Source: Arthrobacter sp. zg-Y238
GTDB taxonomy: Bacteria; Actinomycetota; Actinomycetes; Actinomycetales; Micrococcaceae
NCBI RefSeq assembly: GCF_024385525.1
Contig: NZ_JANFLU010000011.1
Location: 248,001 to 312,000 of the forward strand
Reading direction: 5' to 3'
Length of the DNA: 64,000 bases
The translations under genes and the position numbers were made by a program. Shown here one piece after another: positions 49,145 to 57,150 of the stretch. Each line of letters begins with the position of its first letter. Position 1 is the stretch's first letter. The notes below the pieces were generated by a model. It saw only the letters and a list, made by a program, of their open reading frames with translations, was not told where the DNA came from and did no database searches.

Positions 49145-50452
49145 CTATTTCTTCAACGACTGCATGGCTTCAATGAAGCCGTCTTCGTCGATGCTTCCGG
49201 CGAAGAAGTCGGCAACAGCACTGTGGATGGTGGGTGTTGCGGCCGGCGGGTAGGCCTGGTCCCAGGACAGCTGGAAGTTAGGCGCATCCTGCACCAGTCC
49301 GAACTGGAAGCGGGCGTAGTCCGGGTTGGTCGCCTGGTCCAGGAAGCCCTCGGTGCTGGTGGTGGTGGGCAGGTTGCCGATGGCCATCTGCTCCTGGACA
49401 AATTCGTCCGAGTACATCAGCTTCAGGAAGTCGCGTGCGGCTTCCGGGTAGCGGGTGTCCTTGAGGACGGAGTAGTAGTTGTTGGTGTTGCCGACCAGGT
49501 TGGCAGGATCTCCCTTGCCTCCCTCGATCTCGGGGAATTCGCTCCAGCCCAGGCCGCTGGCTGCGAACTCGGGGTTGACGTCCTGGATGGTGGAGTACTC
49601 CCAGGAGCCCATCAGTTCGAAGCCGGCCTGGCCGGTGGAGAGCAGGGTGTGGGAGCCGCCGTCGGTGAACTTCACGGACTGGAAGTTGGTGCCGAACGCC
49701 CCGGTGTCCACGAGTTCGCGCAGCATGCCCAGCGATTCGCGGCTTTCTTCGGAATCCCAGACGTCGGTGTCGCCGTCGATAGCGGACTGGAAGAGTTCCG
49801 GTCCGGCTACGCGGTCATAGACGTAGGAGAACCACATCTGGGTGGGCCATTCGTCGCCGCCGCCGAGGGCGATCGGGGTCTTGCCTGCAGCCTTGAGCTT
49901 CTCGACGGCGTCGAGCAGTTCGTCCCAGGTCTGCGGTGCTTCCTCGATGCCTGCCGAGGCGAGCACTTCCTTGTTGTGGAAGAGCATCACGGGCTGGGTG
50001 CCGCGCATCGGCACACCGTACGGGGTGTCGTCGACCGTGGCGACGTCGAACACCGAGGGAAGGAAGGCGTCCTTGAGCTTCGGATCCTCCTCGATGAAGT
50101 CATCCAGCGGCATCAGCAGGTCTGCGTCCACGAAGTCCTGGATACTGCCTCCGCCCCAGTTGAAGAAGATGTCCGGTGCTGCGTCGGTGCTCATGACCGT
50201 CTGCAGCTTCTGCTGGTATTCGGCGCCGGGGATGGTGTCCAGCACCACCTTCACGTCGGAGGTCTCGTTGAAGCGTTCGACCATGGCGGATTCGACGTCG
50301 TTGCTCGCGTCTCCGTAAACGAGGACATGGATCTCATTTTCGGGACGGTCCGAGGCAGCGGAGTCGCCGCCTCCACAGCCGGCCAGGGTGAGGCTGAGCG
50401 CCAGTATGCCGGCGGCAGCCAGGACCGGGGTCCGGGACGAGGGTTTGTTCAT
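49145..50452 (-). CDS. ABC sugar-binding lipoprotein
   Basis: 435 residues. The signal peptide ends in the lipobox LAGC (Cys 26). The mature part has the family 1 extracellular solute-binding fold: VLVYGDASNDVESAMVERFNETSDVKVVLDTIPG, DIFFNWGGGSIQDFVDADLLMPLD, MLFHNKEVLASAGIEEAPQTWDELLDAVEKLKAAGKTPIALG. It captures oligosaccharides outside the membrane for the two permeases. GGAAGG precedes the start. Its promoter region carries paired LacI-type operators. Confidence 0.92.
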   Translation of the reverse strand: MNKPSSRTPVLAAAGILALSLTLAGCGGGDSAASDRPENEIHVLVYGDASNDVESAMVERFNETSDVKVVLDTIPGAEYQQKLQTVMSTDAAPDIFFNWGGGSIQDFVDADLLMPLDDFIEEDPKLKDAFLPSVFDVATVDDTPYGVPMRGTQPVMLFHNKEVLASAGIEEAPQTWDELLDAVEKLKAAGKTPIALGGGDEWPTQMWFSYVYDRVAGPELFQSAIDGDTDVWDSEESRESLGMLRELVDTGAFGTNFQSVKFTDGGSHTLLSTGQAGFELMGSWEYSTIQDVNPEFAASGLGWSEFPEIEGGKGDPANLVGNTNNYYSVLKDTRYPEAARDFLKLMYSDEFVQEQMAIGNLPTTTSTEGFLDQATNPDYARFQFGLVQDAPNFQLSWDQAYPPAATPTIHSAVADFFAGSIDEDGFIEAMQSLKK

Positions 50453-50465
50453 CGTTGAACACCTT

Positions 50466-50495
50466 CCGAAAGTTTCGGTATATTGGTCGAAAGTT
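50466..50495. promoter_or_regulatory. Paired LacI-type operators upstream of the ABC transporter operon
   Basis: CCGAAA-G-TTTCGG (50466-50478) is a perfect 13-bp dyad. TCGAAAGTT (50487-50495) repeats its core with the centres 21 bp apart, two helical turns, on the same face. CGAAA-type dyads are bound by actinobacterial LacI regulators of xylan and cellobiose genes, and the LacI gene is divergent. Confidence 0.7.
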
Positions 50496-50592
50496 ACTAG
50501 ATGCCGTCAGCATAAGATGCACATAATGTGATGCGCAACACTTTTCCAATAAACTGTTGTCCCGCATTGCTTCGAACCCCGAAGGACTACCT

Positions 50593-51624
50593 ATGCAGTC
50601 ATCACTGCCGCAGAACCCGGTCACGCTGGCCGACCTGGCGTCCGAGGCCGAGGTTTCACTTTCGACAGTTTCGAAAGTTCTCAACGGGAGGACGGACGTT
50701 TCGCGGAAAACACGCGCGAAAGTCGAGGCGTTGCTGGAGGAGCACGGCTACCGCCGTAAGGGTGGGGCCAAGTCGCGGCTGCTGGAACTGGTGTTCCACG
50801 AACTCGAAAGCGCCTGGGCACTGGAGATTATCCGCGGCGTGGAAAACATTGCCCGCGAGAAGGGCCTGAGCGTGGTCCTGACGGAGAGCGGTACCCGGCA
50901 CGCGCCGTCGCCCGAGTGGGTGGAAGGTGTGATCGCCCGCCGGCCGGTCGGCGTCGTTCTGGTTTTCTCCGACCTGGCGCAGGACTCGCGCCGGCAGCTC
51001 GAAGCGCGGTCCATCCCGTTTGTAATCATCGATCCGGCGGGGGACCCGGCTCCGGACGTGCCGTCCGTCGGATCGGCAAACTGGTCCGGAGGCATGATGG
51101 CCACCCGCCATCTGATCGATCTGGGGCACACCCGGATTGCTGCGATCACGGGGCCGGAGGACATGATGTGTTCGCTGGCCCGGATTGACGGCTACCGATC
51201 TGCGCTGAACAACGCCTCCCTGCCGTTGGACCGGGATCTGATCCGGTACGGAAACTTCCACGTCGACGGCGGCCGCGACCACGCTCTGGAACTGCTTAGC
51301 CTTCCGGACCGTCCCACTGCCATTTTTGCCGGCAGCGACCTGCAGGCGCTGGGGGTTCTCGACGCCGCCCGGCAGCTGGGCATTAGCGTCCCGGATGAGC
51401 TTTCGATTGTGGGGTACGACGATCTGCAGGTGGCGCAGTGGTCCAGTCCTGCGCTGACCACGGTGCATCAGCCGCTGATTGAGATGGCCGAGGAAGCTGC
51501 CCGGATGGCTGTTCGCTTGTTCGAGGGGGAGCGGCCAAACAACCTGCGCCTGGACCTGGCCACCTCGTTGGTGGTGCGGCAGAGCACTGCTCGGGTGCCT
51601 GCGGCCGTGGGTTCGTCTGGCTAG
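50593..51624 (+). CDS. LacI-family transcriptional regulator of the oligosaccharide cluster
   Basis: 343 residues from the ATG at 50593 (GAAGGA 6 bp upstream); a TTG at 50557 is less likely. The HTH VTLADLASEAEVSLSTVSKVLNGRTDVSRKTRAKV with hinge helix precedes a periplasmic-binding-protein-like sugar domain (VVLVFSDLAQDS, DLGHTRIAAITGPEDM, PTAIFAGSDLQALGVLDAARQLGISVPDELSIVGYDDL). It is divergent from the binding-protein gene and should repress that operon until a xylo-oligosaccharide binds. An extra operator-like sequence lies in its own HTH codons. Confidence 0.92.
   Translation: MQSSLPQNPVTLADLASEAEVSLSTVSKVLNGRTDVSRKTRAKVEALLEEHGYRRKGGAKSRLLELVFHELESAWALEIIRGVENIAREKGLSVVLTESGTRHAPSPEWVEGVIARRPVGVVLVFSDLAQDSRRQLEARSIPFVIIDPAGDPAPDVPSVGSANWSGGMMATRHLIDLGHTRIAAITGPEDMMCSLARIDGYRSALNNASLPLDRDLIRYGNFHVDGGRDHALELLSLPDRPTAIFAGSDLQALGVLDAARQLGISVPDELSIVGYDDLQVAQWSSPALTTVHQPLIEMAEEAARMAVRLFEGERPNNLRLDLATSLVVRQSTARVPAAVGSSG
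50659..50677. promoter_or_regulatory. Possible internal operator within the lacI HTH codons
   Basis: CTTTCGA-N5-TCGAAAG is an inverted repeat of the same CGAAAG core as the upstream operators. It lies in the codons for STVSK of the helix-turn-helix and uses GTT and TCA codons that the rest of this gene largely avoids. It may be an autoregulatory roadblock or looping site. Confidence 0.4.
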
Positions 51625-51650
51625 GTTCGGTTCGCTTGGCCGGCCCGTGC

Positions 51651-51691
51651 CGAGCACGCTTGGAACGGGAGGCGAGCACGCTTGGGACGGG
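51651..51691. repeat. 19-bp direct repeat after lacI
   Basis: CGAGCACGCTTGG(A/G)ACGGG occurs at 51651-51669 and 51673-51691 with one mismatch, in the 110-bp gap between the convergent lacI and DUF222 genes. Its meaning is unknown. No hairpin terminator is obvious here. Confidence 0.8.
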
Positions 51692-51734
51692 CGCTGGTTC
51701 CAGCCGGAGGCCGGATTGCCCATGGTTTGTCCGA

Positions 51735-53564
51735 CTAAAGTCCATCCGACCAAGTCCGTTCGCCCAGTATCGGTCCGCGTGACCGAAGCCCGTCGGTTCG
51801 GAGGCACGCTTTCTGCACGCCCGTCAATCTGCACGCCCCCCAAAACGGTGGTGCCTGTTCCGGCTGGGACTGTTCATGGTCCGTTCGCCCACGGTCCGGG
51901 TCCGGCGCTGGACGCGGCGGGTCGAGTTCCAGGAAGGGCTCGGTCCGATAGACCCGTCCGGTCGGCGAAGTCCACTCGATTACCCCGGGTTCGGGCTGGC
52001 ACGCTTTCCAGAAGCCCAGGGTCTTGAACCGGTGGTGCCGTCGGCACAGATGTTCCAGGTTTCCGTGGTCGGTGGGACCCCCGCGGGCCCAGTCGATGGT
52101 GTGGTCAATGTCCGCGTTCGCGGTGCTGACCCGGCAACCGGGGAACCTACAGGTTCCGTCCCTTGCGCGGAGCCAGCGGCGAAGCCCGGCTGGGACTTTT
52201 CTGCGCCGTCCCACCCCGAGGATTTCCCCTGTCTGTGGGTCCTGGGCGAGTCCGGTCCATCCGACGGCATTGCGGGCGAGCCTGCGGGCTTCTTCGGCGC
52301 TGATGGGGCCGTAGCCGTGCAGTTCCGCGGGCTGGTCGTCGGCTCCGAAGAGGGTTTCGGCGCTGATCAGCACCATGATTTCGGTCCGAGGGACGATTCC
52401 CTCGTCCGGTCCTGATCCCACGTCCGCTCTGGCGTCTATATCGGGGTTGCCTTCCATCTTGGGGCTGCCTTCTATATTGGGACTGCCTTCCGGGCCGCCG
52501 TCAAAACCGAGGTTTCCCTCGTACCGGGTGGCTGCGCCAGTGTCATTGCCGGTGTGGACGGTGCCGGGTCGGACTCCGGTCGCGTTTCGGGTTCCGGCTT
52601 CGCCTCGGGTTCCGGCCGTCGCGAAAAGTCTCCGGCTGCCGCCCATCAGCAGCTGCGCCAGAATGTCCGCACGCAACTGATCCGTGCTCCGGGAATCCCC
52701 TCCCGCCTGCTCGCCTCGGGCCGCAGTGCTGAGAGCGGTATAGATCTGCTGCGCTTCCGCGGCCCGGAGGTGGGCTGAGAGGCAGGACATGCCGTCCTCT
52801 TCCCGGTCCAAGGTGACCATGCGCTGCTCGAAAGCGGTCAGGTGCCGTTTGCTGACGGTCTCCGGGAACTTCTTTTCGCGCAGCCGCCGGGCCTTGGCCG
52901 AGAACTGCGCCCGCGTCTGACCTTCCGCAGCCTTCAACAGGTCCGCCTCGAACGCTGGCAGTTTCGAGTCAGGAACGTACTGACACTGATCCAGGACCAC
53001 CTGCGCATGCTGGTACGAAAACCGCCCCTCCTCCAAGCCGGCCAGGGTCGCCGTATGGGTGCCGCACAGCTGCCCGGCCTCGCTCAGCATCCGCTGACCG
53101 GTCACCTGCGGAACATTCAGAATGGCTGCACATTCGGCCGCCGCGAGGCTGAAAGCGATCCCCGGTTTATCCCACTCCGACGGGTCGAAGAAGTTGTCCC
53201 GGAAGATTTGCTCCATCCGGTTCAATAGGTTGGCCCGCTGCGCCTGCCCCCAGGAAATCAAATGCTCCACCCGGACCAAGGCCTCACCAACCATGGCTTC
53301 ATCAAAGGCTTCAAGGTTCTGCAGCGCCAACGTCCCGGTGAAACCGTCCGGGTAGGCCTCAACAGGATCGACACCGGAATCCGCGGAGCCGGAGGTACAC
53401 TCGCCAGCGACTCCGGCAGACGCTCGCGCCGCAAGTTGCGCCCGGTATACGGACAAAGTTATCGAAGAGCAGGGCGCATTTGCTTCACCAGGCTGCCCCT
53501 CCGGCTGCTGGTCTTTAGTGCCTGGCTCTTCGGTTGTCGGTTCGGTATTCCCGAGCTGATCCAT
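51735..53564 (-). CDS. DUF222 / HNH endonuclease-domain protein (13E12 family)
   Basis: 609 residues. The N-terminal DUF222 helical domain covers roughly residues 60-300 (ALVRVEHLISWGQAQRANLLNRME, GQRMLSEAGQL, FSYQHAQVVLDQ). A variable linker of ~70 residues includes EGSPNIEGSPKMEGNPDID repeats. The C-terminal HNH domain is complete: CRFPGC...DIDHTIDWARGG...NLEHLCRRHHRFK. A ~70-residue basic/Pro-rich tail follows. These proteins are multicopy in actinobacterial genomes and of uncertain role; some resemble mobile REP13E12 genes, but no flanking repeats or integrase are present here. Confidence 0.85.
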   Translation of the reverse strand: MDQLGNTEPTTEEPGTKDQQPEGQPGEANAPCSSITLSVYRAQLAARASAGVAGECTSGSADSGVDPVEAYPDGFTGTLALQNLEAFDEAMVGEALVRVEHLISWGQAQRANLLNRMEQIFRDNFFDPSEWDKPGIAFSLAAAECAAILNVPQVTGQRMLSEAGQLCGTHTATLAGLEEGRFSYQHAQVVLDQCQYVPDSKLPAFEADLLKAAEGQTRAQFSAKARRLREKKFPETVSKRHLTAFEQRMVTLDREEDGMSCLSAHLRAAEAQQIYTALSTAARGEQAGGDSRSTDQLRADILAQLLMGGSRRLFATAGTRGEAGTRNATGVRPGTVHTGNDTGAATRYEGNLGFDGGPEGSPNIEGSPKMEGNPDIDARADVGSGPDEGIVPRTEIMVLISAETLFGADDQPAELHGYGPISAEEARRLARNAVGWTGLAQDPQTGEILGVGRRRKVPAGLRRWLRARDGTCRFPGCRVSTANADIDHTIDWARGGPTDHGNLEHLCRRHHRFKTLGFWKACQPEPGVIEWTSPTGRVYRTEPFLELDPPRPAPDPDRGRTDHEQSQPEQAPPFWGACRLTGVQKACLRTDGLRSRGPILGERTWSDGL

Positions 53565-53861
53565 ACCTCAGGATTTCATCCGGCACTGACATTTCCGGGT
53601 CCAAACCAGCCCCTAAATGGGTTCCCCGGAAATCAAAAATACCTGTCTTTTCTGCAGCACTACCTACCCCCGGGAACCTGGCTCCGAAAAGCGTTCGCCG
53701 GGGGAGCCCTCAACGCCTCGGCACCGATATCTCAGCACCCAGGTTCGACGGATCACCTGATCATGGCTAAGGTCAGCGGGACCGATCCACCGGAGAGAGC
53801 CTTGCCAAAACACCCTGCGCCTGAACCGCCGGACCACCCTTCAGACGGCGACCCGGCGCCA
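53565..53861. other. Gene-free gap upstream of the DUF222/HNH gene
   Basis: This 297-bp stretch is slightly AT-richer near 53600-53670 and should contain the promoter of the leftward DUF222/HNH gene (GAGG lies just before its ATG). I see no protein gene, RNA or clear terminator in it. Confidence 0.4.
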
Positions 53862-54251
53862 TCAGCCCGCAGGCGGTGAAAGGATTTCCACCCGGTTTCC
53901 GAACGGGTCCTTGCAGTGGAACCGCTCGTAACCCTCGAAGGTGTACCGGTCAGTCCAGGAGACCTCGAAGCCGCCCGTTGAAATCCGGGCACCCAACTCC
54001 TCGAGCTCCTTAGCTGATTCCAGCAGCAGGGCCGGGTGCGCCTTCTTGGCAGGAACAAAGGGGGAGTCCACTCCCGCATGAATCTCCGCCACGACGGCAT
54101 CGCCGTCGAACGCCCGGAACCAGCAGCCGCCCCGGCCGGCGAGCGACGGCGGCTTGTCCACCTCAGTCAGTCCCAGTGCCTCACCGTAAAATCGCCGGGC
54201 CTGGTCCTCCCCGCCCTTGGGTATTGAAACCTGTACATGGTGCAGCCGCAT
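53862..54251 (-). CDS. Glyoxalase/bleomycin resistance (VOC) superfamily protein
   Basis: 129 residues from the ATG at 54251, preceded by GGGGG; longer upstream frames run into low-complexity repeats and are rejected. MRLHHVQVSIPKGGEDQARRFYGEALGLTEVDKP is a typical VOC first module, and YERFHCKDPFGNRVEILSP the usual ending, with metal-type His 4 and Glu near the C-terminus. It could be a dioxygenase-like or lyase-like enzyme or a drug-binding protein; no context links it to a pathway. Confidence 0.85.
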   Translation of the reverse strand: MRLHHVQVSIPKGGEDQARRFYGEALGLTEVDKPPSLAGRGGCWFRAFDGDAVVAEIHAGVDSPFVPAKKAHPALLLESAKELEELGARISTGGFEVSWTDRYTFEGYERFHCKDPFGNRVEILSPPAG

Positions 54252-54430
54252 GAATCCCCCGAGTCTCGACTGATTGCAGTAACGAAACCGATTGTGCCAG
54301 AGGGCGCCGTTGACCGGTTTCGGGACCGGTTTCAGACTGGGAGCAGCACGTCCGCCATCCGAGCCATCGCGCCCCCGCCAGCCGAGCCACCGAGCCCCCG
54401 CCACCGAGCCACCAACCGAAGGTGCTTCCC

Positions 54431-55333
54431 ATGGACAAGAACTTCCTGAACTACCCGGACTGGCAGGCCACCGCCGACACCCTGCACCTCTACCTGCAGG
54501 TGGCGGGCAAGGTGAAACTGGAACGCAGCTACCCCGAACCGGAATGGGGCCACGTGCGGATGCCCCTCACCGTCCAGGGCATCGGTACCGGCATCATGCC
54601 GGGACCGGATACGAACTTCGAAATTTACTTCAACCTGCGCCAGCATCATGTGGATGTGCAGAACACCAACTACATCCGCACCCGGATCGAACTCAGCGAC
54701 GGCCTCAGTGTGGCGGACTTCTACCGCCAGCTGATGGGGGCGCTGGAATTCATCGAGGCGCCCACCTCCATCAACACCGACCCGCAGGAATTCTACGATC
54801 CGGTGCCTTTCGACGCCGATACCAAGCACTCCACGTATGACAAACATGCGGTGGAGCTCTTCCTGGACAACCTGCACTTCGCCCATCGAAGCCTTGAACA
54901 GTTCCTCGGGCCGGTGCGCGGAAAGGTCTTCGCGCCGTCGTACTGGTTCGGCACCATGGACCTTTCCGGAACCATCTTCAGCGGCCAATCGGAGCCGTAC
55001 CCGGGAAACGGAGTGATTGCCGTGAACTGCTTTGACGAGCGGTTCTGCGAATTCGGCTTCTGGCCCGGCGACCCGTCCTCCACGGATCCCGCGTTCTACG
55101 TGATGCCCTATCCGTTCCTCTCCAACATCGGCAGCTACGGCACCATGCTGGCTCCGGCAAAGGCACAATTCCTCACCCGATCCAGCGAATTCATCCTTAC
55201 GCTCAAGGACGCCTTCTCCTATGACGATCCACAGCAGGCCGTGGTGGACTTCTGCCGCACGAGCTTCGACATAGTGCAGCGGCTGGATCCGTGGGACGAC
55301 ATCGACTGGATCACCGAACCGCTGACCTACTGA
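54431..55333 (+). CDS. DUF5996-family protein
   Basis: 300 residues from the ATG at 54431 (GAAGGTG upstream); a GTG three codons earlier is possible. The sequence is evenly alpha/beta with conserved-looking Trp, His and Asp: DWQATADTLHLYLQVAGKVKLERSYPEPEWGHVRMPLTVQG, NLRQHHVDVQ, RFCEFGFWPGD, AFYVMPYPFLS. It matches the DUF5996 pattern widely seen in actinobacteria and proteobacteria without known activity. It stands alone, after a repeat-rich 180-bp gap. Confidence 0.75.
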   Translation: MDKNFLNYPDWQATADTLHLYLQVAGKVKLERSYPEPEWGHVRMPLTVQGIGTGIMPGPDTNFEIYFNLRQHHVDVQNTNYIRTRIELSDGLSVADFYRQLMGALEFIEAPTSINTDPQEFYDPVPFDADTKHSTYDKHAVELFLDNLHFAHRSLEQFLGPVRGKVFAPSYWFGTMDLSGTIFSGQSEPYPGNGVIAVNCFDERFCEFGFWPGDPSSTDPAFYVMPYPFLSNIGSYGTMLAPAKAQFLTRSSEFILTLKDAFSYDDPQQAVVDFCRTSFDIVQRLDPWDDIDWITEPLTY

Positions 55334-55445
55334 CGGCAGGTCGGCGTCGGTTGGATCTGCGGCTAGTGACGCAGCATACTGCCGGAGATGGAACAATCAC
55401 CTGTGAGCTACCTCATTGGCGAGGGTGCCCGACAAGGGGGAAACG

Positions 55446-56402
55446 ATGGACGCGCGGGATGAACAGGCGCTTGACGCGGTCAAGCTCTACTACGGAACCG
55501 GACTTTCGCAGGGCGAGGTTGCCCAGCGGCTAGGGCTGTCGCGTCCGACTGTTTCCAAGCTCATCCAACACGGCAAGGACCGAGGGTACGTCTCCATCCA
55601 GATCCATGATCCGCGGGAGCAGGAATCCTCGCTGGCTACGGAGCTGTGCAAGGCCTTCGGCCTCTCCGCCGTCCGCCTCGCCGTCGTGCCGGAGAGCGGA
55701 CCCGACGCCCTGGTGGGGGAGCTCGGCAAGGTAGGCGCGGCACTGCTGGCCGAGAATGTCCGTGACGGCGACTCGGTGGGTGTCACCTGGGGTCAGACGA
55801 TGTACGCCGTGGCGCGGAACCTTCAGCGCCAGGAGCGCCGCGGGGTGGAAATCATCCAGCTCAAGGGCGGGGTGTCCTACACCACCCGGGCCACCAACGA
55901 CTTCGAGACCATCACCCTGTTCTGCAATGCCTTCGGTGCCTTTGCCCGGACCCTGCCGCTGCCGGTGATTTTCGACAGCGTGGAGGTCAAGCGGCTCGTG
56001 GAGAGGGAGGAGCACATCCGGAGGGTCATCGAGATGGGCCGGGAGTCCGACGTCGCCGTCTTCACCGTGGGTGCAATCCGTCCGGACGCCATGCTGTTCA
56101 ATCTTGGCTACCTCAGCGAGACGGAGGAAGCCGGCATTGCTGCGCACGCCGTCGGGGATATCTGCTCACGCTTTTTCGACGACGACGGGAACCCCTGCGT
56201 CCCGCAGCTGGATGAGCGGACGGTCGGCATCACGCTGCAGGACCTGCGCAGGGTGCCCACCCGCCTCATGGTCGCCGGCGGCGAGCACAAGGCAACGGCT
56301 ATCGAAGCCGCACTGCGTTCCGGATATGCGACCCATCTGGTGATCGATCAGGACACCGCCCGGCAGGTACTGCGGATGACCAGGCAGCGCGCTGCGTCCT
56401 AG
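55446..56402 (+). CDS. deoR: SorC/DeoR-type regulator of deoxyribose catabolism
   Basis: 318 residues from the ATG at 55446, with AAGGGGG upstream. The N-terminal HTH (DAVKLYYGTGLSQGEVAQRLGLSRPTVSKLIQHGKDRGYV) is followed by a sugar-phosphate-binding SorC domain (DSVGVTWGQTMYAVARNL, LKGGVSYTT, VFTVGAIRPDAML, GEHKATAIEAAL). It resembles Bacillus DeoR, which represses deoxyribonucleoside genes and is induced by deoxyribose-5-phosphate. It lies directly upstream of deoC, with an inverted repeat in the gap. Confidence 0.87.
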   Translation: MDARDEQALDAVKLYYGTGLSQGEVAQRLGLSRPTVSKLIQHGKDRGYVSIQIHDPREQESSLATELCKAFGLSAVRLAVVPESGPDALVGELGKVGAALLAENVRDGDSVGVTWGQTMYAVARNLQRQERRGVEIIQLKGGVSYTTRATNDFETITLFCNAFGAFARTLPLPVIFDSVEVKRLVEREEHIRRVIEMGRESDVAVFTVGAIRPDAMLFNLGYLSETEEAGIAAHAVGDICSRFFDDDGNPCVPQLDERTVGITLQDLRRVPTRLMVAGGEHKATAIEAALRSGYATHLVIDQDTARQVLRMTRQRAAS

Positions 56403-56419
56403 TCGAATTTGCGGAAAAT

Positions 56420-56441
56420 ATGTCAATAGTTGGTTTGACAT
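56420..56441. promoter_or_regulatory. deo operator and promoter
   Basis: ATGTCAA-N8-TTGACAT is a perfect 7-bp inverted repeat in the 91 bp between the regulator and deoC. TTGACA (56435-56440) may be the -35 hexamer, with TACAGT (56459-56464) as a weak -10, so a bound repressor would block the promoter. Confidence 0.7.
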
Positions 56442-56493
56442 GTGTTCCGAGCCACTTCTACAGTGAGTGAAAACCCTCAATGAGGAGGCTCAC

Positions 56494-57150
56494 ATGTCGA
56501 AGATTTCGCAACTCATCGATCACACCCTGCTTGCCCCGACGGCAACAGCCACGCAGATCGACACCCTGGTCCAGGAGGCCGTTGAACACGGGTTCAAGAC
56601 GGTCTGCGTCAACCCGGCCTGGGTCAGCCGGGCCCGCCGTGCCTTAGAAGGAACCCCGGTCGGTGTGTGCACCGTCGTCGGCTTCCCGCTCGGCGCATCC
56701 ACCACGGCCGTAAAGGTTTTCGAAACCACCGACGCCGTCACCAACGGAGCGCACGAGGTGGACATGGTCATCAACATCGGCTGGGCACTCGCCGGCCAGT
56801 GGGATGACATTGAAGCGGAAATCCGCGCCGTCGTCGACGCCGCCGGATCCCAGGTACTGGTCAAGGTCATCCTCGAGACCTGCCTGCTGACTGCGGAACA
56901 GACCGCGGAAGCCTCGCGCCGCTCCGTCGCCGCGGGCGCGGACTTCGTCAAGACCTCCACCGGCTTCTCCAAGCACGGCGCCACCGTCGAAGCCGTGCGG
57001 CTGATGCGGGAAACAGTGGGACCCGACCTTGGCGTCAAGGCCTCCGGCGGTGTCCGCACGCCCGAGGATCTCGCCCGGATGGTGGAAGCCGGTGCCAGCC
57101 GCATCGGAGCCTCCGCCGGCGCAGCCATCCTGGCGGGGAGCACCATCTAA
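56494..57150 (+). CDS. deoC: Deoxyribose-phosphate aldolase
   Basis: 218 residues from the ATG at 56494 (GAGGAGG 6 bp upstream). It is a class I aldolase: the Schiff-base Lys 153 lies in FVKTSTGF, the proton-relay Lys 182 in [10 protein letters not shown], and Asp 90 in [10 protein letters not shown]. It splits 2-deoxyribose-5-phosphate into glyceraldehyde-3-phosphate and acetaldehyde. It heads an operon with a permease, an epimerase and a sugar kinase; its last base overlaps the permease start. Confidence 0.95.
   Translation: MSKISQLIDHTLLAPTATATQIDTLVQEAVEHGFKTVCVNPAWVSRARRALEGTPVGVCTVVGFPLGASTTAVKVFETTDAVTNGAHEVDMVINIGWALAGQWDDIEAEIRAVVDAAGSQVLVKVILETCLLTAEQTAEASRRSVAAGADFVKTSTGFSKHGATVEAVRLMRETVGPDLGVKASGGVRTPEDLARMVEAGASRIGASAGAAILAGSTI

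Noticed and set aside
51735-53564. Group II intron or transposon based on the HNH domain
   Set aside because: No reverse transcriptase, transposase, inverted repeats or target duplications were seen; it is a stand-alone DUF222/HNH gene.
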